A stretch of 64,000 nt of DNA from JAWWOW01 sp033851265 (GCA_033851265.1 JAWWOW010000005.1:310001-374000), one strand, 5' to 3'. Shown: positions 32,809 through 40,167, numbered from the stretch's first letter. Notes: generated by a model not told the origin, from the sequence alone. Numbers and translations are program-made.

Positions 32809-33453
32809 TCAACTCAGGCCGGCGCGGGCCTGCCCCTCTGTGTTGGCGGTGTCACGTCGGCGACGTGAGCGCACGATCCAGATGGCGATCAGCGCGATGG
32901 CGACCACGAGGACGGCTGCACTAACCGCGCTGAGTTGTCGCTCCAACGAGTGGTAGCCGGCGCCGGCCAAATATCCGAGCGTCGCCACGACCGCGGCCCA
33001 CATTGATCCGCCAGCGATGTTCGCCACCGTGAATCGCCCGGCGGGTATGCCGCTCATCCCTGCGATGCCGGGGACTAGCGCCCGCAATGCAGCCGCCCAT
33101 CGACCGAGGACAACAGCGATGGCGCCGCGACGTCGTACCAGAGCCAGCGCCCGCTCGACTTCTCCCGATCCCTTGATGCGTTGAGGTAGGCGCGCGAGCA
33201 GGGTGCGGCCGTAGCGTCGGCCTACTCGGTAACCGATCTGGTCGCCGACCACGGCGCCGGCAATGGCCGCGGCGATGACCGCCCACAGCGGGAGCGCACC
33301 TCCGTTTGCGACGACGCCGCCGACGATGACGGCGATCTCGCCGGGAATCACCAGCCCGATGAACACAGAGGCTTCCAGGGCGGGAAGGAGAAAAACGACG
33401 CTCAGTACGAGCCACGGTGGGAGCCCGACCAAGGAGTTGATGACCGACGTCAT
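32809..33453 (-). CDS. dedA: DedA family membrane protein
   Basis: A 214-residue DedA protein started at the ATG at 33453 (MTSVINSLVGLPPW). Family signs are the early re-entrant helix region FLLPALEASVFIGLVIPGE, the GDQIGYRVGRRYGR motif and FVANI-like SGIPAGRFTVANIAGG; there are four or five hydrophobic segments and a basic tail. DedA proteins move polyprenyl-phosphate or phospholipid across the membrane and affect resistance to cationic peptides. A GTTCAG-N5-TGTCAG direct repeat lies 24 bases upstream, shared with the neighbouring two-component regulator, so it is probably under that regulator's control. Confidence 0.93.
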   Translation of the reverse strand: MTSVINSLVGLPPWLVLSVVFLLPALEASVFIGLVIPGEIAVIVGGVVANGGALPLWAVIAAAIAGAVVGDQIGYRVGRRYGRTLLARLPQRIKGSGEVERALALVRRRGAIAVVLGRWAAALRALVPGIAGMSGIPAGRFTVANIAGGSMWAAVVATLGYLAGAGYHSLERQLSAVSAAVLVVAIALIAIWIVRSRRRRDTANTEGQARAGLS

Positions 33454-33476
33454 TCTCGAACAATGACCGAGGACTC

Positions 33477-33493
33477 CTGACAAATTCCTGAAC
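33477..33493 (-). promoter_or_regulatory. Direct-repeat box 1 (OmpR-type site) upstream of dedA
   Basis: Minus-strand reading GTTCAG-GAATT-TGTCAG: two hexamers with 11-base periodicity, ending 24 bases before the dedA start codon. It is one of three such boxes in this region and lies between the terminator of the upstream gene and dedA. Confidence 0.65.
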
Positions 33494-33497
33494 GATG

Positions 33498-33532
33498 CTG
33501 CCGGGAGGGCGACAGCTCAGCCCTCCCGGCAG
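33498..33532 (-). terminator. Strong hairpin terminator downstream of first small exported protein
   Basis: CTGCCGGGAGGGC (33498-33510) and GCCCTCCCGGCAG (33520-33532): a perfect 13-base-pair stem with a 9-base loop, 22 bases beyond the stop of the small exported protein. No long T-run follows, as is common in actinomycetes. The core CCGGGAG is shared with the terminator of the paralogue. Confidence 0.75.
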
Positions 33533-33554
33533 TGGTTCGTTACACCGGCGCGAG

Positions 33555-33848
33555 TTACTCGACGCCGTTGTACTGGTGATCGACATTGCCCGCAGGATCA
33601 GCGTGGCCGCCCGGACCGTCCGGGGAACCGGTCTCCGTGCCGGTCTCCGGGTTTTCGGTGCCTGGCGCTTCCGCGTCCTGCTGGGGGGATGCCGGGGTGC
33701 TCGTTGTCGGGGTCTGCGTAGCAGTCGAGACCACCGGCTTGGCGGTGGAGCTGGACGGACTGGACGCCGCCATGGCGACACCAGTGCCCAATCCCGTGGC
33801 GAGGACCAGCCCGGCCAAGATGGCTACTGGTCTACGTGTCTTCGTCAT
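33555..33848 (-). CDS. Small exported protein with PGGHxDPAGNVDHQ tail (paralogue 1)
   Basis: A 97-residue precursor started at the ATG at 33848 (GGAGG upstream). It has a signal peptide KTRRPVAILAGLVLATGLGT with cleavage near AMA-AS, a Ser/Thr/Pro/Glu-rich disordered middle, and an acidic tail containing DGPGGHADPAGNVDHQYNG. The same tail occurs in the protein at 35141-35521. There are no Cys, no sortase signal and no lipobox. It is divergent from the LPG-synthase-type gene across a promoter region with box 2. Both paralogues have a 5' hairpin and a strong terminator. The function is unknown; a secreted ligand, metal binder or wall-associated peptide is possible. Confidence 0.85.
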   Translation of the reverse strand: MTKTRRPVAILAGLVLATGLGTGVAMAASSPSSSTAKPVVSTATQTPTTSTPASPQQDAEAPGTENPETGTETGSPDGPGGHADPAGNVDHQYNGVE

Positions 33849-33873
33849 GACAACCAACCTCCTGTTTCAGGTT

Positions 33874-33890
33874 CGGTGGCGTTTCCACCG
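33874..33890 (-). promoter_or_regulatory. 5' leader hairpin of small exported protein 1
   Basis: CGGTGG-CGTTT-CCACCG on the plus strand, a 6-base stem about 26 bases upstream of the ATG in the leader. A near-identical hairpin sits in the same place before the paralogue (35543-35561), which argues for a retained function such as mRNA stability or protein binding. Confidence 0.5.
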
Positions 33891-33978
33891 GTGCAACAAG
33901 GTGCATCCCGCCCGCTGACGCACGCATGACGCGAGGTGACGCGTTGGTGAAGGCATGTCCAGCAACTCTTAGGGTTCC

Positions 33979-33995
33979 GTTCAGCAAATCGTCAG
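33979..33995 (+). promoter_or_regulatory. Direct-repeat box 2 (OmpR-type site) upstream of the LPG-synthase-type gene
   Basis: GTTCAG-CAAAT-CGTCAG followed by GATTGG, 11-base periodicity, ending 24 bases before the GTG at 34019, the same distance as box 1 to dedA. It lies between divergent genes and could also serve small exported protein 1. Confidence 0.65.
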
Positions 33996-34018
33996 GATTG
34001 GAGTGATGAACTCCATTC

Positions 34019-35074
34019 GTGGACCTGACCACTGCTCCTGCGGTGCACGGGACGGGCATCGATCGTCGCCGGGCGATGAGCTTGGGTGCAGCCCTCGCGA
34101 CAGTCAGCGCGCTCTGGCTCTACTTCTCCGACACCGATCGGCTCGTCGCACTGAGTGGGGCAGCCGACCAGCTCGGTGCATCCATCGCGCAAGTGCCATG
34201 GGTTGTCGTTGCGGCTAGCGCATTGGCGCTGGCGCTTGCCACCATCCACTACGTCCTTGCTGCGGTCGCGATTCGTGCGTCCAGTGGAGCGCCGCTCCCG
34301 CTCGGTGAGGCGACGTTGAGCCAGCTTGCATCCTCGGTCCTGAATCGGGTCGCGCCCGGCGGCGTCGGGGGAATGGTGGTCAACACGCGTTATCTCTCGC
34401 GTCATGGCTTGCCGATGGGCGGGGCGCTCACGGCTGTCGGAGCGCTCGGCGTTCTCGGGGGAGTCGCAGATCTGCTCGGGACTGGACTGCTGCTTTTCGG
34501 CGGCCACTGGATCGGTCTCGGCGGCGGCACGCGCGAACTACATGTGCTCGCGGGCGCTGGGATGCATTGGGCGCCAACCAAACACCTGGTCACCATGGGC
34601 GTAGCGGCAGCGGTGCTCGCCGGTTTGGCCACCGCGGCGTACGTCGTGATCCGGAGGCATCGACGCGCACGCGGTAAGGACACCGAAGTCGGCGCCCACG
34701 CATGGCGGCACATCGCTGCCCTGGCGCGGCGGCCGCGTCGTGCGTCGACGTTGCTGCTCGCGTCCGCCGGGACAACCTTTGTGCTCGCGTTCGCCTTCGC
34801 GATCGTCGTACAAGCCCTCGTCGGCACCGCCGCGCCGTCGCTTGCCGCACTCATGGTCGTCTACCTCGTCGGAGCAGCTGCTGCTTCGGCGGTACACATC
34901 CCAGCAATCGCGGGACCAACAGAAATCGCATTGACCGCGGCGCTCGTCGCCAGTGGTGTTGCGGCCGGCCCGGCCCTTGTGTCGGTGCTGTTGTTCCGCG
35001 GGCTCACCTTCTGGGCACCGGTCCCCGTCGGGCTTTTCGCGGTGCGAGCGCTGCGCCGCCGTGGTGCGCTATGA
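34019..35074 (+). CDS. Lysylphosphatidylglycerol synthase-type transmembrane (flippase-like) protein
   Basis: A 351-residue polytopic membrane protein of the UPF0104/MprF N-terminal-domain family: about eight hydrophobic segments, with the conserved SQLASSVLNRVAPGGVGGMVVNTRYLSRHGLP motif region and the terminal RGLTFWAPVPVGLFAVRAL. Stand-alone members lack the aminoacyl-transferase domain and are thought to translocate lipids. The start is GTG at 34019; a later ATG (MSLGAALA) is possible. It is divergent from small exported protein 1. Together with dedA and the kinase/regulator pair it suggests a role in envelope lipid homeostasis or cationic-peptide defence. Confidence 0.88.
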   Translation: MDLTTAPAVHGTGIDRRRAMSLGAALATVSALWLYFSDTDRLVALSGAADQLGASIAQVPWVVVAASALALALATIHYVLAAVAIRASSGAPLPLGEATLSQLASSVLNRVAPGGVGGMVVNTRYLSRHGLPMGGALTAVGALGVLGGVADLLGTGLLLFGGHWIGLGGGTRELHVLAGAGMHWAPTKHLVTMGVAAAVLAGLATAAYVVIRRHRRARGKDTEVGAHAWRHIAALARRPRRASTLLLASAGTTFVLAFAFAIVVQALVGTAAPSLAALMVVYLVGAAAASAVHIPAIAGPTEIALTAALVASGVAAGPALVSVLLFRGLTFWAPVPVGLFAVRALRRRGAL

Positions 35075-35080
35075 GAAAAG

Positions 35081-35120
35081 CCAGCTACCGGGAGGCAGGG
35101 GGCGCACTCCCGGTAGCTGG
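35081..35120. terminator. Bidirectional hairpin terminator
   Basis: CCAGCTACCGGGAG (35081-35094) and CTCCCGGTAGCTGG (35107-35120): a perfect 14-base-pair stem with a 12-base loop. On the minus strand it is followed by CTTTTCTC, a usable T-tract for the small exported gene ending at 35141. On the plus strand it follows the LPG-type gene by six bases. Confidence 0.8.
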
Positions 35121-35140
35121 TCTTGTTGGGCCGAGAAGAG

Positions 35141-35521
35141 TTACTCGGTGCCCTCGAACTGGTGGTCTACGTTGCCCGCGGGGTCTTCGTGCCCGCCGGG
35201 ACCGTCCGAGGGGCTCTCCGTCTCGGTACCGGTCTCAGGTGCCTCGGTCCCGGGCGCCTCTGCAGCTTCCGACCCCGTGTCCGGGGTCGTCTGGTCACCT
35301 TCCTGAACATTGTCCGCGTCCGTCGGTGCGGCCGGCTTGGCCTTCGCCGGGGCGGCGGGAGCGGCAACCGCGGCTGGCGCTTTGGTCACCACCGTGGACA
35401 CAACTGCAGGCTTAGTCGGCGCATTCGAGCCCGTTGCCGCGAACGCGACGCCGGTGCCCAGGCCTCCGGCAGCCAGCGCTAGTCCAGCTGCGATCGCAAG
35501 CGGTCGGTGGATCTTTGGCAT
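35141..35521 (-). CDS. Small exported protein with PGGHxDPAGNVDHQ tail (paralogue 2)
   Basis: A 126-residue precursor started at the ATG at 35521 (MPKIHRPLAIAAGLALAAGG), with signal-peptide cleavage near AFA-AT. The middle is Ala/Pro/Lys-rich, then Thr/Glu/Pro-rich, and the tail contains DGPGGHEDPAGNVDHQFEG. Its last about 20 residues are nearly identical to paralogue 1, while the middle differs in length and composition, so the tail is the constrained part. It is divergent from the response regulator, with box 3 in between. It has no Cys or anchor. The function is unknown. Confidence 0.86.
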   Translation of the reverse strand: MPKIHRPLAIAAGLALAAGGLGTGVAFAATGSNAPTKPAVVSTVVTKAPAAVAAPAAPAKAKPAAPTDADNVQEGDQTTPDTGSEAAEAPGTEAPETGTETESPSDGPGGHEDPAGNVDHQFEGTE

Positions 35522-35542
35522 GGTGCAAGCCTTCCCGTTCGT

Positions 35543-35561
35543 CCGGTGGCGGTTCCACCGG
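35543..35561 (-). promoter_or_regulatory. 5' leader hairpin of small exported protein 2
   Basis: CCGGTGG-CGGTT-CCACCGG on the plus strand, a 7-base perfect stem with a 5-base loop about 22 bases upstream of the ATG. It matches the hairpin at 33874-33890 in 15 of 17 core positions. Confidence 0.5.
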
Positions 35562-35633
35562 CTTGGGCACACGCTGCACGGGCGGGCCTGACGGGACGGT
35601 GAACGTTCCTGACAACGCTGGCTGCGCGGCGCC

Positions 35634-35650
35634 GTTCAGAATCTGTTCAG
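35634..35650 (+). promoter_or_regulatory. Direct-repeat box 3 (OmpR-type site) upstream of the response regulator
   Basis: GTTCAG-AATCT-GTTCAG followed by ATTGG, a perfect hexamer repeat with 11-base periodicity, ending 39 bases before the regulator's GTG. It suggests autoregulation of the two-component pair and possible control of the divergent small exported gene. Confidence 0.68.
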
Positions 35651-35688
35651 ATTGGCTTAGCCACTATGGCCCGGCTGGAAGGGGAACC

Positions 35689-36369
35689 GTGCCGAGAGTG
35701 CTAGTGGTTGAGGACGAGGCGGGTATCGCCACGGCGGTACGCCGCGGCCTGATCGCCGAGGGCTTCACCGTGGACATCGCCGACAACGGCGTCGACGGCT
35801 TATGGCGAGTAACCGAGAACGAGTACGACGCCGTCGTACTCGACATCATGTTGCCGCAGCTGTCTGGCTACGAAGTCTTGCGCCAGATGCGCGCCGCCAA
35901 CGTCTGGGCCCCGGTGCTCATGCTGACCGCGAAGGACGGGGAGTACGACGTCGCCGACGCACTCGATCTAGGCGCTGATGACTACCTGACCAAGCCGTTC
36001 TCCTTCGTCGTACTCATGGCGCGGCTGCGGGCGATGATGCGCCGAGTTCAGCGCGAGCGCCCCGCGGTACTGATGGCCGGTGATCTCGAGTTGGACCCAG
36101 CTCGTCGGCAGTGCGTTCGCGGCACGGTCGAGATCAAACTGACCGCGCGGGAGTTCGCCGTCCTCGAATACCTGATGCGCTACCACGACGAAGTTGTGTC
36201 GAGGAGCGAGATCCTCGCGCACGTGTGGGACGAGAACTTCGAGGGTGACCCGAACATCGTTGATGTGTACGTCGGACGTCTCCGGCGCAAGGTAGATACA
36301 CCGTTCAAGCGGCAGGCCATCGAAACCGTGCGTGGTGTGGGCTACCGGCTGCACGGCACCGGTGGCTGA
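35689..36369 (+). CDS. OmpR/PhoB-family response regulator
   Basis: A 226-residue regulator. The receiver (1-115) has the acidic pair EDE at 8-10, phospho-acceptor Asp52 (VLDIMLP), Thr80 and Lys102 (TKPF). The winged helix (about 128-224) has LTAREFAVLEYLMR, VWDENFEGDPNIVDVYVGRLRRKVD and VRGVGYRLH. The GTG at 35689 follows GGAAGGGGA; the frame is open further upstream but without domain content. It probably binds the three GTTCAG-N5-NNTCAG boxes as head-to-tail dimers, the standard mode of the family; that link is inference. The sensor kinase gene follows at once. Confidence 0.95.
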   Translation: MPRVLVVEDEAGIATAVRRGLIAEGFTVDIADNGVDGLWRVTENEYDAVVLDIMLPQLSGYEVLRQMRAANVWAPVLMLTAKDGEYDVADALDLGADDYLTKPFSFVVLMARLRAMMRRVQRERPAVLMAGDLELDPARRQCVRGTVEIKLTAREFAVLEYLMRYHDEVVSRSEILAHVWDENFEGDPNIVDVYVGRLRRKVDTPFKRQAIETVRGVGYRLHGTGG

Positions 36370-36373
36370 CTTG

Positions 36374-37720
36374 ATGAGCGGTTGGTGGCGGCGGCGCTCG
36401 CTGCGCGCCCGCCTCACCGTTGCAGCGACCGCGGCTATCACCGTGGTGATCGCTGCCGCGGCAGCATTGCTGCTGTGGCGGGTGCACGCGTCTCTCGTCT
36501 CTCAACTCGACGCGACGATCACGCGAGAGGCGCTCAGCGTCGGTGCGGTCGTCCGCAACGCTGACCAACCAGTCGTGCCCGGCAAACTCGCTGGGGACAT
36601 CGTCGTGCAGGTCGTCGACAACAACGGTCGCGTTGTTGCCAGCTCAGAGAACATCAACGGCGAGAGCCGACTGTTCAGTTTCCGGGCACCCACGCCGCTT
36701 GCCAACGTGAGCATCCGCACGATGCCTAACGTCCCGGTGGGGGAGCAGGGTGAATATCGAGTGGCGGCCACCGCGGTCGGCGGGGCCATTCCGTACACGG
36801 TGTACGTGGGCCGACCACTGGAGCCGACGAACCGGAGCGTGACCGAGTTCACGGTCGGGCTCGCGGTCGGCGTACCCGTGCTCGCCGCCGTCCTCGGCGG
36901 CATCACGTGGCTGCTCGTGGGGCTTGCCTTGCGACCGGTCGAAGTGCTCCGCAGGCAGGCGGCAGAAATAACGGTCACAGATTTGCACCGCCGGGTCGAC
37001 GTGCCACCGGCTCGGGACGAGTTGGCACGGCTGGCTGCCACTCTCAATGAGTTGCTCGATCGGTTGGACAGATCACTGACCCAACAACAGCAATTCATCG
37101 CCGACGCAGCCCATGAGTTACGCAGTCCTATTACGTCGTTGCTTGCACAGCTTGAGGTAGCCGAACGCGGCGGCGGGGGCGCGACACCGGCCGAGCTCGC
37201 CCCTGAGGTCTGGCGGTTGTCCAAGCTCACCGATGACCTGCTGACGCTCGCGAGCCTCGACGCGGCTCCGTCAGGGCATCGGGACGAGGTGGACCTCGAT
37301 GACCTCGTCTTCGCAGAGGTACAACGGCCGCGGCAGCGCACCGACGTGACCGTCGATGTCAGCGGTGTTTCCGCAGCTAGCGTTCATGGCGACGTAACGA
37401 TGCTGACCCGCGTCGTACGCAACCTTCTGGATAACGCGATTCGTCACGCCCGCAGCCGAGTCGTCGTACAACTGACTAGTGGGGGGAGCGATGCGACTCT
37501 GGTCGTCGCTGACGACGGTCCCGGCATTCCGGAGGAGAAGCGCGTTGAGGTGTTCGAGCGGTTCTCCCGGCTCGACGATGCCCGTGACCGCGATGCTGGT
37601 GGACGGGGGCTCGGTCTCGCCATCGTTCGTGATGTTGTGAACGCGCATGATGGTGTGGTGACCATCGAGGACAATGACCCAGGCGCACGCTTTGTGGTGC
37701 GACTGCCGGCTGATCAATAG
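36374..37720 (+). CDS. Membrane sensor histidine kinase, partner of the OmpR-type regulator
   Basis: A 448-residue kinase with TM1 at about 18-37, an extracytoplasmic sensor of about 110 residues, TM2 at about 158-182 and HAMP (ALRPVEVLRRQAAEI). HisKA has its His in DAAHELRSPITSL, and the ATPase domain has NLLDNAIRHA, DDGPGIP and GRGLGLAIV. The ATG at 36374 is used; a GTG at 36362 overlapping the regulator stop is also possible. The periplasmic-type domain has no Cys or recognised fold, so the stimulus is unknown. Gene context suggests envelope lipid or peptide stress. Confidence 0.94.
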   Translation: MSGWWRRRSLRARLTVAATAAITVVIAAAAALLLWRVHASLVSQLDATITREALSVGAVVRNADQPVVPGKLAGDIVVQVVDNNGRVVASSENINGESRLFSFRAPTPLANVSIRTMPNVPVGEQGEYRVAATAVGGAIPYTVYVGRPLEPTNRSVTEFTVGLAVGVPVLAAVLGGITWLLVGLALRPVEVLRRQAAEITVTDLHRRVDVPPARDELARLAATLNELLDRLDRSLTQQQQFIADAAHELRSPITSLLAQLEVAERGGGGATPAELAPEVWRLSKLTDDLLTLASLDAAPSGHRDEVDLDDLVFAEVQRPRQRTDVTVDVSGVSAASVHGDVTMLTRVVRNLLDNAIRHARSRVVVQLTSGGSDATLVVADDGPGIPEEKRVEVFERFSRLDDARDRDAGGRGLGLAIVRDVVNAHDGVVTIEDNDPGARFVVRLPADQ

Positions 37721-37728
37721 CCAATGAG

Positions 37729-37801
37729 TGCGCCGCCAGGGACTCGAACCCCGAACCCGCTGGTTAAGAGCCAGCTGCTCTGCCAATTGAGCTAGCGGCG
37801 C
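37729..37801 (-). tRNA. tRNA-Lys (anticodon CTT)
   Basis: 73 bases. The acceptor stem GCGCCGC/GCGGCGC is a perfect 7 pairs, D-arm GCTCAATTGGCAGAGC, anticodon arm GCTGG-CTCTTAA-CCAGC with CTT at the anticodon, and T-arm CGGGG-TTCGAGT-CCCTG. Discriminator A; CCA is not encoded. Confidence 0.95.
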
Positions 37802-37847
37802 CAGCTGCGCTCGATGTTATCAGCGGAGTCTCCGCCGACCCGAGGTG

Positions 37848-38051
37848 TTATGCGGTCTCGGTTACCGGCTCAACGAGTGGTGCAGGAAGCGGCATGACGC
37901 GCGGGTGCGGGACGGAGTTCGACGGTCCGGCGACCGCGAGTTGGACGGTTTCAGCAACGTCGCGTGGCTCGTCGAGCATGCGCTCGTACCGCTCGAGTAG
38001 CCGGAGCATGACGAGGAGTACTGCCGGCAGGAGCAGCGAGAGCAGTAACAA
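37848..38051 (-). CDS. Small membrane protein of unknown function
   Basis: A 67-residue protein with a TTG start: one hydrophobic helix at the very N-terminus (LLLSLLLPAVLLVMLRLL), then a short charged stretch and a Pro/Val-rich tail. AAGGA lies about nine bases upstream. No homologue family is recognised. The single clean helix favours a real single-pass peptide, but with this length in GC-rich DNA a spurious frame cannot be excluded. Confidence 0.45.
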   Translation of the reverse strand: MLLLSLLLPAVLLVMLRLLERYERMLDEPRDVAETVQLAVAGPSNSVPHPRVMPLPAPLVEPVTETA

Positions 38052-38237
38052 GTCGAATTCCTTACCAGGACAACGGTTCTGAGCCCGGACACCTTATCCA
38101 CAACCCTGGCCTAGATCGCCGCAGGACCCGCCCGGGACGCGCCCGCACCCAGCCGGTACGCGGCGTTTGCGCTCACCTCCTGGTTGACCCGAGATCCGAC
38201 GGGGCGAAGGATCCTCCCGCCAAGCGAAGGAGGAGGG

Positions 38238-38681
38238 ATGTCCACCATTCATTTGCACCAGTCGACGACCGCGACCCCCGAGCAGTTCGTCGCCGGGCTT
38301 ACTGACTTCGGCCCGGGGCGCTCGAAGCTCTTCGGCAACAGTGCCGATGAGTACCTCAAGGTGCATGACCAAGGCCCGACCCACGCCGACGTTACGGAGG
38401 GCTCGGCCGGCATCTGGGAACGCCTGCACTACGACTGGTCCGATCCAAACCGCGTCGTCATGACGACCACCGACTCCAACCTGTGGGGAGGCGCGTCAGG
38501 CCACACCTACACGTTCACGCGACAGCCCGACGGGACGACCGACGTGGACGCCGTCGTCGTACGCGAGGGCAAGAACATCAAAGGACGGGTGCTCGGGGTC
38601 GTGGTCGCGACCATCGGCAAGCGCGTCTTGACAAAGGCGTTCGCCAACACTGTCAAGGCCATCGAAGCCCGGAACAGTTGA
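38238..38681 (+). CDS. SRPBCC/polyketide-cyclase-like small protein
   Basis: A 147-residue protein started at the ATG at 38238 behind a strong AGGAGGAGGG. The pattern (MSTIHLHQSTTATPEQFVAGL start, DVTEGSAGIWERLHYDWSDPNRVVMTTTDS strands, long C-terminal helix KRVLTKAFANTVKAIEA) is that of START-like SRPBCC proteins, which bind hydrophobic ligands in a helix-grip cavity. It is a single gene between tRNAs. The ligand is unknown. Confidence 0.82.
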   Translation: MSTIHLHQSTTATPEQFVAGLTDFGPGRSKLFGNSADEYLKVHDQGPTHADVTEGSAGIWERLHYDWSDPNRVVMTTTDSNLWGGASGHTYTFTRQPDGTTDVDAVVVREGKNIKGRVLGVVVATIGKRVLTKAFANTVKAIEARNS

Positions 38682-38697
38682 GCGAAAGAAAACATGG

Positions 38698-38771
38698 GGT
38701 GAGTGACGGGGCTCGAACCCGCGACAACCGGGACCACAACCCGGTGCTCTACCAGCTGAGCTACACCCACC
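38698..38771 (-). tRNA. tRNA-His (anticodon GTG)
   Basis: Acceptor GTGGGTG/CACTCAC with the His-specific extra G at -1 and C73. D-arm GCTCAGCTGGTAGAGC, anticodon arm CCGGG-TTGTGGT-CCCGG with GTG, and T-loop TTCGAGC. CCA appears to be encoded at 38695-38697. It lies next to orn. Confidence 0.95.
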
Positions 38772-38808
38772 ATGGAGTCCGCAGCCGCGGCTACGAACAG
38801 GCTCAAGT

Positions 38809-39465
38809 CTAGTGGCTCGCCGGGACCGCTCCTGATCCGTCGTCGTTCTTAGCCGGTGCTGGCGGCGGCGTACCGGAGATCGATGCAGCGATCGCTGTTG
38901 CGCGTTCGGCATCGGGACCAGGTGGCTGCACGAGCACCGTCGCCCGGTAGTAACGCAACTCGTCGATGCTCTCCTTGATATCCGCCAGCGCGCGATGACC
39001 GCCGGCCTTCGCGGGGGCGTTGTAGTAAACGCGCGGATACCACCGGCGCGCGAGCTCCTTGATGCTCGATACGTCGATCATCCGATAGTGCATGTGCGAC
39101 TCGAGCTTCGGCATGTCCCGCGCCAGGAACGCCCGGTCGGTCGCGACTGAGTTGCCACACAGCGGCGCCTTGCCGGCGTCGGGCACGAACTGACGGATGT
39201 AGTCGAGCAGCTGCTCCTCGGCGTCCGCCATCGACAGCGTGGCGACCTTGATCTCCTCGAGCAGGCCTGACGACGTGTGCATCTCGCGTACGACGTCGGG
39301 CATCCCGTCGAGCGCTTCCTCCGTCGTAGCAATGACGAGGTCGAGGCCGTCGTCGAGCAGCGCAAGCTCGGAATCTGTGATGACGACGGCGACCTCGACG
39401 AGCGCATCACGGCTCAGGTCGAGGCCGGTCATCTCACAGTCGATCCACACCAGCCGGTCAAGCAC
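38809..39465 (-). CDS. orn: Oligoribonuclease
   Basis: A 218-residue DEDDh 3'-5' exonuclease that degrades 2-5-nucleotide RNAs, including pGpG from c-di-GMP turnover. Motifs are WIDCEMTGLD (Asp9, Glu11), the NSVATDRAFLARDMP segment with the second Asp, and GGHRALADIKESI with the catalytic His and last Asp. The start is GTG at 39465. The C-terminal about 30 residues (PPPAPAKNDDGSG) are an unstructured extension beyond the E. coli length of about 181. Adjacent tRNA-His is a common arrangement in actinomycetes. Confidence 0.96.
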   Translation of the reverse strand: MLDRLVWIDCEMTGLDLSRDALVEVAVVITDSELALLDDGLDLVIATTEEALDGMPDVVREMHTSSGLLEEIKVATLSMADAEEQLLDYIRQFVPDAGKAPLCGNSVATDRAFLARDMPKLESHMHYRMIDVSSIKELARRWYPRVYYNAPAKAGGHRALADIKESIDELRYYRATVLVQPPGPDAERATAIAASISGTPPPAPAKNDDGSGAVPASH

Positions 39466-39504
39466 CCGCGCAGCCTACGACGGAATCGGACATCGGCCGC
39501 GCAA

Positions 39505-39954
39505 CTACGCACCCGGCGCGGGCGTGCCCCACGGCCGGACGGCCCGGAGAGCGGCCACCAGGTTGATGACTCCGATGGCGGCCGGGCAGTACAGGTCGGC
39601 GCCCTCGTCGAGCGCTTCCGACTCGTCCTGCGGGCTGCCGGTGCCGTTGATGACGACGAGAGCCGCGGTCGGCGCTGCCATCCGGAGGGCGCGTAGCAGC
39701 AATCGCTCGTTGAGGGCATGCATGGCAAGGTCGACGATCATGAGGTCGGGCTGCAGGTCCTGGGCTCGGTGGACCGCGACGGCGTAGGTGGCGGCGGTGC
39801 CGACGACAGTGAAGTCGGGTTCACCGTCGAGAATCCCCTGCAGCGCAGCGGAGTGAATCGACCGGTCCGTCACCAGCAGGACCCGCCGGCTCGCGGTTAC
39901 TCGGGACGGCAGCGCTGTGACGGACTGCCGACTCATCGTGCGACGTTGCTCCAT
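39505..39954 (-). CDS. Stand-alone receiver-like protein, degenerate
   Basis: A 149-residue protein started at the ATG at 39954; the frame continues upstream without domain content. A basic N-terminal 25 residues precede a CheY-like fold: RVLLVTDRSIHSAALQGIL, DLMIVDLAMHALNERLLLRAL and ALVVINGTG. A phospho-acceptor Asp is present (VDLAM), but the acidic pair is reduced to one Asp and the Lys-Pro motif is replaced by LYCPAAIG. There is no output domain. It could be a pseudo-receiver adaptor. It sits 39 bases downstream of orn on the opposite side of that gene's start. Confidence 0.72.
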   Translation of the reverse strand: MEQRRTMSRQSVTALPSRVTASRRVLLVTDRSIHSAALQGILDGEPDFTVVGTAATYAVAVHRAQDLQPDLMIVDLAMHALNERLLLRALRMAAPTAALVVINGTGSPQDESEALDEGADLYCPAAIGVINLVAALRAVRPWGTPAPGA

Positions 39955-40167
39955 GAGACTGGCCTTGCCCTTCGACCGGAGTTGCTGGGATGTGTCGGTC
40001 TTGAGCCCCCCATTTGGACCTGCGTGCATTGGTCTATTCGGCCCAGCAAGAGTCAGTCTTGAGCCCAATGTCGGATTTCGCAGGCAGTTGTCACCCAAAC
40101 GGCACATTCCGCTCATGGGCCGGCGCAGGGCTCGTCCCGGTAGCCGGTGCAGTTCGTGAGCCCGAGG

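Noticed and set aside
39992..40070. Imperfect direct repeat GTCRGTCTTGAGCCC in the gap after the receiver-like gene
   Set aside because: Only two copies of about 15 bases with unrelated flanks; no hairpin, promoter or gene linked to it.
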